A DNA stretch of 36,791 nt from Bacteroidetes bacterium ADurb.Bin008. Lineage in GTDB: Bacteria > Bacteroidota > Bacteroidia > Bacteroidales > Tenuifilaceae. Each line of letters starts with the position of its first letter. Positions within the stretch are counted from its first letter, which is position 1. The position numbers and the translations under genes are program-made. Below, one piece after another: positions 31,548 to 36,791 of this stretch. A model generated the notes under the pieces. The model saw nothing but the letters and a program-made list of their open reading frames with translations. It had not been told where the DNA came from and ran no database searches. The stretch is taken from the NCBI GenBank assembly GCA_002071445.1, contig MWFE01000008.1, positions 1 through 36,791 on the forward strand, written 5' to 3'.

Positions 31548-33011
31548 TTGGGTTTAAAAGAGAAAACGATTTCCGGATTTACCTGGAGTTTTATAGACGT
31601 TATCTCGGGTCAGGTATTGGTGTTTATTATTGGAATAATACTGGCCAGGCTTTTAACTCCCAGCGAGTTTGGTCTTATTGGTATGACGACTATTTTCATG
31701 ACCCTATCGGAATCGATTATTGATAGCGGCTTTGGTCAGGCTCTCGTACGTAAACAAAACTGTACACAGAAGGATTTTTCCACCGTATTTTACTTCAACC
31801 TTGTTGTTGGTATTGCTTTGGCAACACTTCTTTTCGTTTCGGCTGGTTCAATAGCACATTTTTTTAAAGAAAATCAGCTCAAGCCAGTTTTGCAGGTTGT
31901 CAGCTTGGGTTTAATAATTAAATCATTCTCCATAATACAGTCCGTTATACTTATTAAAAAGATTGATTTTAAAAATCAAACTAAAATTTCGGTTATTGCA
32001 TCATTGGGTTCGGGTATGGTAGGTATTTTTTTAGCCTATCATGGTTTTGGTGTGTGGAGTCTGGTGGCGAAATATTTGCTCAACCTTACATTGATCTCCA
32101 CACTCCTATGGTTTTTTACCAGTTGGAGGCCCATAAAGCAGTTTAGCCGTGATTCATTTAAGGAGTTGTTCTCCTTTGGGTCAAAATTGCTGGCAAGCAG
32201 TTTGATCAATAGGCTGTATGATAACATTTACCTGTTGGTTATAGGAAAGTTTTTTTCAAGCACTGAACTGGGATACTACACACGAGCGGTGCAGTTTAAA
32301 GATTTATTTGCCAAAAAACTCACTACAGTTATTCAAAGGGTAAGCTATCCCACATTGGCGTCAATACAGGATGATGAGAAGCGGTTAAAAGAATACTATC
32401 GCATATTGATTAAGTTCAATATGCTAATCGTTTTCATTCTGTCATTGGGTTTAATTTCCACAGCTGAACCCCTAATCGTTTTTCTGATTGGCGAGAAATG
32501 GCTGCCCGTAGTTCCATTTGTTCGGCTTTTAAGTATTGCCGGAATTTTTTTTCCCATTCAGGAGATCAATAAAAACATGCTGAAAGTCAAAGGGCTATCG
32601 TCCACCATTCTCCGACTAGAGATTGTTTTGAAAATAATTTCGGTTCCAATCATTATTTTGGGTGTTGTTTTGGGAATAAATTATCTGGTAACAGGGTTAA
32701 TCCTGATATCCTTTATTTCGTATATGGCCATTGGTTTTTATTCAGGTAGAACAATAGAATATCACTTATCAAAACAGGTTGGTGACATAGCCATCTCTTT
32801 CATCGTGTGCGCCTTTTCGGCCTTAATCGCTTTCCTAATAATTATTCCATTTAAATATTCGCCGGGAGTAACGCTTCTGTTGCAGCTAACTATTTATGCA
32901 ATTTTGGTTATTGCGTTGTGTGAGATTATTAGGCTGCATGAGTACAAAGTGTTGAAAAACATTTTGTTGGATAGAGTTAGGGCGCTTTTCAAACAAAAAA
33001 ACGATAGGTAG
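31548..33011 (+). CDS. wzx: Polysaccharide flippase, Wzx/WzxC type (TTG start)
   Basis: A 487-residue protein with about twelve to fourteen membrane helices of the MOP superfamily. It opens LKEKTISGFTWSFIDVISGQ, continues GIILARLLTPSEFGLIGM, and has SFGSKLLASSLINRLYDNIYLLVIGKFFSSTELGYYTRA, all characteristic of the WzxC/Polysacc_synt_3 group. Wzx moves the undecaprenyl-diphosphate-linked repeat unit to the periplasm. The start is TTG at 31548: the family N-terminus begins exactly there and no ATG or GTG lies in frame between it and the previous gene. The gap to the SGNH gene is 14 bases and to the next gene one base. Confidence 0.9.
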   Translation: MGLKEKTISGFTWSFIDVISGQVLVFIIGIILARLLTPSEFGLIGMTTIFMTLSESIIDSGFGQALVRKQNCTQKDFSTVFYFNLVVGIALATLLFVSAGSIAHFFKENQLKPVLQVVSLGLIIKSFSIIQSVILIKKIDFKNQTKISVIASLGSGMVGIFLAYHGFGVWSLVAKYLLNLTLISTLLWFFTSWRPIKQFSRDSFKELFSFGSKLLASSLINRLYDNIYLLVIGKFFSSTELGYYTRAVQFKDLFAKKLTTVIQRVSYPTLASIQDDEKRLKEYYRILIKFNMLIVFILSLGLISTAEPLIVFLIGEKWLPVVPFVRLLSIAGIFFPIQEINKNMLKVKGLSSTILRLEIVLKIISVPIIILGVVLGINYLVTGLILISFISYMAIGFYSGRTIEYHLSKQVGDIAISFIVCAFSALIAFLIIIPFKYSPGVTLLLQLTIYAILVIALCEIIRLHEYKVLKNILLDRVRALFKQKNDR

Positions 33012-33012
33012 T

Positions 33013-34227
33013 ATGCCACGGTTCTTTCCCACAATCCTTTATTTTCTCATTTTATATCCGTTGTTTGGTTTTATCACGATTACCTATGTCGGGCAACCTG
33101 CATTTTATCTTTATACGCTGTTGCTGTTATCTGTTTTTATAGTATTTCTAATCACGATTAAAAAATTTACCATACCGAAATACATAAGATATCAGATACT
33201 GTACTTGCTGTTGGTTTTTATATCAATTTATGTTGTCAATGGTAAGGGATTTAAAATAAACAACGATTTGGCTCAACTCGTGTGGATTGCCAACGCCGTT
33301 ATGCTTTTTATAATAATTGAGAACACACGGTTTTCGGAAAGTTTTATTGAAACCAGTAAGGTTTTAATGCTGTTAGTGGTAATGGCTGCTGCCCTTGTTA
33401 GCGTTGTGCAGTATTATAATCCAGTCTTTTTTTTAAACTTTGAAAAATATTCAGGAGCAGGCAATATTGCCCTTGAGGGTTTTGAGCGAAGAATTGTTTC
33501 CATTTTCTCGTGGGGCGATTTAATGAATACCCAATACATGGCCATAGGATTTGCCATTTTTTATGGTATCCTGATTAAGGAAAATGAGAGGAGGAGGATT
33601 ATATCAGTTGCCATGCCCATAATGGTTGGCCTAGTCATGCTTTTATCGGGTTACAGGGTAGGTATGCTAACATTTTTAATTACAACCATATCGCTCTACT
33701 ATAAGAAATTATCAGTGAAGTCGGCCCTGATAATAGCTACAACTTTAATATTCATCAATGTTTCCCTATCGTTTTTAAATTTTGACAAAAATTACTTTAT
33801 CGAAAGCAGGCTAAAATCAGAAACAGCTTTTACCAGAATAGATGCGTTTAAAGCCTTTGCCTATGCATTTCCCAAGAAGCCTTACTTTGGGACAGGAGGC
33901 GAGAGGGAGAAGGCACTTTTTGAAGGTTTCGGAGGTGTGGCCCGCATGCATAACGTGCATTTGAACATTGCTTACTACTTTGGAATTTTTGCTTTTTTGG
34001 CACATAGTATTTTTCTTCTATACCTGTTTATGAGAACCTATACAACAGGCAAGTTTGCAGGATATTGGCCTCCATTTGTTGGCTTAATATGCTATTTGGC
34101 AGCATCATTTACTACACCCCGTGCAGAATTTTTTGAACCGGGATTAGTGATGATGATGGTTTTTAACAAGTACCACATGGATAGATACCAAACCGGTATT
34201 ACTAATGCTATTAAAACACTGACTTAA
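33013..34227 (+). CDS. Wzy-like O-antigen/capsule polymerase
   Basis: A 404-residue protein with ten or more hydrophobic helices and a larger periplasmic loop in the second half. YFGTGGEREKALFEGFGGVARMHNVHLNIAYYFG (about 294-327) fits the loop of the Wzy/O-antigen-ligase superfamily, where the HNVHL-like motif follows a Gly-rich turn. SGYRVGMLTFLI is another typical stretch. Wzy proteins are poorly conserved, so the call depends on topology, this loop and the position directly after wzx. WaaL-type ligases share the fold and cannot be ruled out. The stop overlaps the next start (TAATG). Confidence 0.75.
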   Translation: MPRFFPTILYFLILYPLFGFITITYVGQPAFYLYTLLLLSVFIVFLITIKKFTIPKYIRYQILYLLLVFISIYVVNGKGFKINNDLAQLVWIANAVMLFIIIENTRFSESFIETSKVLMLLVVMAAALVSVVQYYNPVFFLNFEKYSGAGNIALEGFERRIVSIFSWGDLMNTQYMAIGFAIFYGILIKENERRRIISVAMPIMVGLVMLLSGYRVGMLTFLITTISLYYKKLSVKSALIIATTLIFINVSLSFLNFDKNYFIESRLKSETAFTRIDAFKAFAYAFPKKPYFGTGGEREKALFEGFGGVARMHNVHLNIAYYFGIFAFLAHSIFLLYLFMRTYTTGKFAGYWPPFVGLICYLAASFTTPRAEFFEPGLVMMMVFNKYHMDRYQTGITNAIKTLT

Positions 34228-34880
34228 TGAAAGGTATAAAGAGAATTGCACGAATATTTATCCCGGCTTCAATTCGTGAGTTTATATATAGATCCATACC
34301 GAGATTTCACAAAGTGAATACCTACATGCTTACAAGAGAAGGGCAGATTAAAACACTGGTTCCCCTAAATGAAAAATTTTTCATACGGGAAGTGAATAAG
34401 GAGGATATTGAGGAGTTGAGAAAACATGAATCATATCGAAATCCAAAGGCGTTTGAAAAGAAAATAATCCCTAGGTTAAACTCCCCTGCCTGGCATGGGC
34501 TGGCTGTAATAGACAGGGAAACACGAGATATTGCCTATTTGGCATGGGTAATTGACAAAACCATTCCCTACCTTCAAGAGTTTGGAATTTTCTTAAAACC
34601 CAATGAGTTCCTGTTAAAGGACGGCTTTTGCGTTCCCCACTATCGTCACCAGGGGCTCCATTCCCGGATGGAGCAGGAACGCATTAACTACTGCGTTGGT
34701 CGTGGAGCCACGGCAATGTACATCCAAATTCATAACCCCAACAAAAAGGGCATTAAATCGGTGTTAGACAATGGTTATAGGCCCGTGCAACAAAACATAG
34801 TTATACATTGGCCAATATTCAATACCTATCGTGCTTTAAAAGGGTTTTTAAAAAAACCATTTAAACATATCGTAAAATAG
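34227..34880 (+). CDS. GNAT-like acetyltransferase
   Basis: A 217-residue protein. A basic N-terminus (KGIKRIARIFIPASIREFIYRS) may associate with the membrane. The GNAT-like core has FFIREVNKEDIEELRKHE as the first strand-helix and the acetyl-CoA loop HYRHQGLHSRMEQERINYCVGRGATAMYIQIHNPNKKGIKSVLDNGYRP, the R-x-x-G-x-x pattern followed by the strand and a Asn-rich turn. Its acceptor is unknown. It is translationally coupled to the polymerase gene upstream by TAATG and lies directly before the FemAB-like gene. A role in acylating a sugar of the polymer is inferred from context. Confidence 0.65.
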   Translation: MKGIKRIARIFIPASIREFIYRSIPRFHKVNTYMLTREGQIKTLVPLNEKFFIREVNKEDIEELRKHESYRNPKAFEKKIIPRLNSPAWHGLAVIDRETRDIAYLAWVIDKTIPYLQEFGIFLKPNEFLLKDGFCVPHYRHQGLHSRMEQERINYCVGRGATAMYIQIHNPNKKGIKSVLDNGYRPVQQNIVIHWPIFNTYRALKGFLKKPFKHIVK

Positions 34881-34889
34881 TTGGTTAAT

Positions 34890-35945
34890 ATGGGCTATTC
34901 GATTGAACCATTTGATATAAATGATAAAGAGCGCTGGAACCGATTGCTCTCCGCATCGCTTTACCCCTCCTATCGGCAAACCATAGATGTTGAGTATTTA
35001 ACTATGGAAAAGGGACGTGAAATAGCTACTTTCATTGTTAAACAGGATAGTGTTGATATTGCAGGAGTTCACTACTCAATAAAACGCTCAAAATTTAATC
35101 TCCTTTCAACTGCCGACATTCTTTCTGGAATACTTCTTACAGTGGAACCTACGGAGGAATTGTTGACCATGCTGATAAATCACTTTATTAGCTATGCAAA
35201 ATCAAAAGGGGTGGCCTATATGCGTATTTCGCCATGGTTGCCAATGATTGTTGACGGCGTTACAACTCCTTACGAGTCAGTTTTTAATAGGGTATTATTT
35301 AATAAGGGGTTTAATAAAATAAATGAGGGGAGGCATACTTATTGGATTGATCTGACTTTATCGCAAGAGGAGTTGTTAAAAAGGATGAATACCCAGACCC
35401 GTCGGAATATTAATAAAGCATTAAAAGCTAACTTGAAGGTTGAGGTGATAGAGAGTTTTTCAGTAGAAGAAGTCAAATTGTTTTATAGGCTATACCATCA
35501 ATTGGGGGAAATAAAGGCTTTTGATACTTTAACGGAGGATTACTTTTTGAAAAGTTTAGAAGTTTTGATGAATAATGGAGCTACCCTTTTTATTATTAAA
35601 TGCCAAAATGTGGTAATTAACGTTGGCTTAACCACCACCTTTGGCATTGCCTCATACTACCATGGTGCTTTAAACCATGATTATAAAAGTATTAAAGACT
35701 GCCCAGCACCGGGTCAGTATATGCAGTGGCTTATGATTAACCATTTAAAAGAGAGAGGGCATAGTTTATTTGATATGGCATTCTGCCCCGGCCCGATTCC
35801 TATTGCTTCTCATCCCAACTACAATATGTGGCGTTTTAAGCATGGTTTTGGAGGGATGCATGTTCAGTTTCTACCCACCTATGGCAAGGCAATCAAACCC
35901 CTTATGGGACAGGTTTTCAAATTTATACGGTATAAAAAGTTATGA
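34890..35945 (+). CDS. FemAB/Acetyltransf_6-like acyl- or aminoacyltransferase
   Basis: A 351-residue protein of the double-GNAT FemAB/BioF2-like group. RMNTQTRRNINKALKANLKVEV (about 165-186) is the typical R-R-x-I-x-K-A stretch, followed by EVKLFYRLYHQLG and a second GNAT half with TLFIIKCQNVVINVGLTTTF, YHGALNHDYKSIKDCPAPGQYMQWLMINHLKERG, and NMWRFKHGFGG. FemABX proteins transfer amino acids from aminoacyl-tRNA to lipid II; relatives in polysaccharide loci acylate amino sugars. I chose the ATG at 34890; a TTG at 34881 is three codons upstream. It overlaps the deacetylase gene by four bases. Confidence 0.75.
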   Translation: MGYSIEPFDINDKERWNRLLSASLYPSYRQTIDVEYLTMEKGREIATFIVKQDSVDIAGVHYSIKRSKFNLLSTADILSGILLTVEPTEELLTMLINHFISYAKSKGVAYMRISPWLPMIVDGVTTPYESVFNRVLFNKGFNKINEGRHTYWIDLTLSQEELLKRMNTQTRRNINKALKANLKVEVIESFSVEEVKLFYRLYHQLGEIKAFDTLTEDYFLKSLEVLMNNGATLFIIKCQNVVINVGLTTTFGIASYYHGALNHDYKSIKDCPAPGQYMQWLMINHLKERGHSLFDMAFCPGPIPIASHPNYNMWRFKHGFGGMHVQFLPTYGKAIKPLMGQVFKFIRYKKL

Positions 35946-36763
35946 GTATAGTTAAAAGGATAAGCCATAGGCTTTATTACTGCTATGCAACCCTGGCAGT
36001 AAAAAAAACGAAAGCCCTGTTACCCCCGTCAATGGCTGAAAAAAAAAATGTGTTTATATATTTCGATTACGAAAGGGAGTTTGGGGGGCACGCCACAACC
36101 ATAGATGATGGATTTATACTTGAGATTCTTAACAAATTAGATGAACTTAAGATTAAGGCAACCTGGTTTACCGTGGGTCAGATCTTCGAAAAATATCCCG
36201 ATTCAATCCGGTCTATCGTAAGCAGCGGGCACGAAGTAGCTTCTCACTCTTACGGGCACGTTGCTCCCAAAAAGATGAATAATAGCGAGTTGGAGAGGGA
36301 CTTCCAAATGTTTTGTCAATCATCCAATAACTTGGCCGACATTAAAGGCTTCCATTCTCCTCAGGGTAGATGGAGCCTAAGCCTGATCCGTTTTTTATGT
36401 GATAATGGCTATGACTATGACATGGCTAATACCAATAGATATATAGGAACTCCAATTTTTGTTGAATATGGGGGGTGCTCAATTGTTAGGTTAAACTCCC
36501 TGACAGATGATTGGCACATATATACCGGAAAACTATCTGAAAACGAAACATTCAGTTTTTTACTACAGAAATACGAACAGATAGAGAAAGGACAACTTTT
36601 TGGGATAGGATTTCATCCCTGGATATTATTTGAAAAACGGCATATTTACAATGGTTTTTTACGTTTTATACAATTTATATCGGCCAGCGAAGGAGTACAG
36701 ATTAGAAGAGCGGACAGGTATATTGAGGAGATATTGAGTTTTAATGTAATAGTCAACGAATGA
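35942..36763 (+). CDS. Polysaccharide deacetylase, NodB-like
   Basis: A 273-residue NodB-fold enzyme. VFIYFDYERE at 37-46 provides the first motif: Asp42 in the usual place, with the second acidic position a Glu (FDYE) rather than the FDD of chitin deacetylases, as in some other bacterial NodB relatives. HSYGH at 102-106 is the H-x3-H zinc pair, and FHSPQGRWS is the third motif. GIGFHPWIL near residue 222 brings the C-terminal His. It removes N- or O-acetyl groups from a sugar. There is no signal peptide, so it may act on a lipid-linked intermediate in the cytoplasm. The start ATGA overlaps the preceding stop, and the end overlaps the following GT2 start. Confidence 0.85.
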   Translation: MSIVKRISHRLYYCYATLAVKKTKALLPPSMAEKKNVFIYFDYEREFGGHATTIDDGFILEILNKLDELKIKATWFTVGQIFEKYPDSIRSIVSSGHEVASHSYGHVAPKKMNNSELERDFQMFCQSSNNLADIKGFHSPQGRWSLSLIRFLCDNGYDYDMANTNRYIGTPIFVEYGGCSIVRLNSLTDDWHIYTGKLSENETFSFLLQKYEQIEKGQLFGIGFHPWILFEKRHIYNGFLRFIQFISASEGVQIRRADRYIEEILSFNVIVNE

Positions 36764-36791
36764 TTTCATTTATTGTTATTGGGAAAAACGA
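36760..36791 (+). CDS. GT2 glycosyltransferase, first codons only
   Basis: An ATG at 36760 overlaps the deacetylase stop (ATGA) and reads MISFIVIGKN before the window ends. This is the opening strand and loop of a GT-A family 2 glycosyltransferase (ISFIVIGKNE is a frequent form). With only ten codons, the call depends on this motif and on the tight operon context. Confidence 0.6.
   Translation, partial: MISFIVIGKN

Noticed and set aside
1..36791. tRNA and rRNA genes
   Set aside because: No cloverleaf with a GTTC-type T-loop and no rRNA-like stretch was recognised by eye; a dedicated search program would be needed for certainty.

Overview
The window looks like a chromosomal stretch of a Bacteroidota bacterium, most likely a Bacteroidales/Marinilabiliales-type organism. 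The evidence is moderate to low G+C, little use of Shine-Dalgarno sites, TAnnTTTG-like -7 boxes, a very large secreted beta-repeat protein of the kind common in this phylum, and the characteristic intergenic words built from CTTTGCGG / CCGCAGAG and GGTTATTCG. The genus cannot be named from the sequence alone.

Left region (1-6416), accessory DNA. A partial Xaa-Pro aminopeptidase (minus strand) enters from the left edge. It is followed by a series of isolated genes, each separated by the same repeat tracts: an AAA ATPase with a DUF4143-type C-terminus (644-1828); a 2.15-kb insertion sequence (2044-4190) whose transposase is frameshifted twice and which has cut off the hipA kinase of a hipBA toxin-antitoxin pair (4145-4995); and a four-helix-bundle (S23/23S IVS-type) protein (5614-5973). 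Direct repeats flank the ATPase gene and the four-helix gene. The same arrangement recurs around a GxxExxY protein at 17422-17799.

Middle region (6417-15992). One gene encodes a 3170-residue exported protein made of four modules, each opening with a G-x-W...W motif and carrying a [FY]-P-[IM]-G motif near its end, followed by Ig/PKD-like segments. A strong intrinsic terminator follows it.

Right region (16344-36791), surface polysaccharide locus. A Wza-type lipoprotein, a GxxExxY protein and galE are still separated by repeat tracts. From wzc (19361) onward the genes are tightly packed, on one strand and repeat-free. They encode: a Wzc tyrosine autokinase; a sugar-nucleotide branch (nucleotidyltransferase, LegB-like 4,6-dehydratase, LegC/DegT-like aminotransferase, WecD-like N-acetyltransferase) that should make an N-acylated 4-amino-4,6-dideoxy sugar; a lipid-carrier glycosylation set (polyprenyl-phosphate GT2, DUF2304 protein, SMR/ArnE-like flippase, ArnT/PMT-like GT-C fused to an SGNH lipoprotein); an O-acylation pair (MBOAT plus SGNH); a Wzx flippase with a TTG start; a Wzy-like polymerase; a GNAT and a FemAB/Acetyltransf_6-like acyltransferase; a NodB deacetylase; and the first codons of a GT2 glycosyltransferase at the right edge. 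Together they describe a Wzx/Wzy-dependent polysaccharide whose repeat unit is probably decorated outside the cytoplasmic membrane by extra sugar and acyl groups.

The two most unusual features are the repeat-bounded single-gene cassettes of the accessory part, and the periplasmic decoration set, which includes an in-frame fusion of a GT-C glycosyltransferase to an SGNH lipoprotein.
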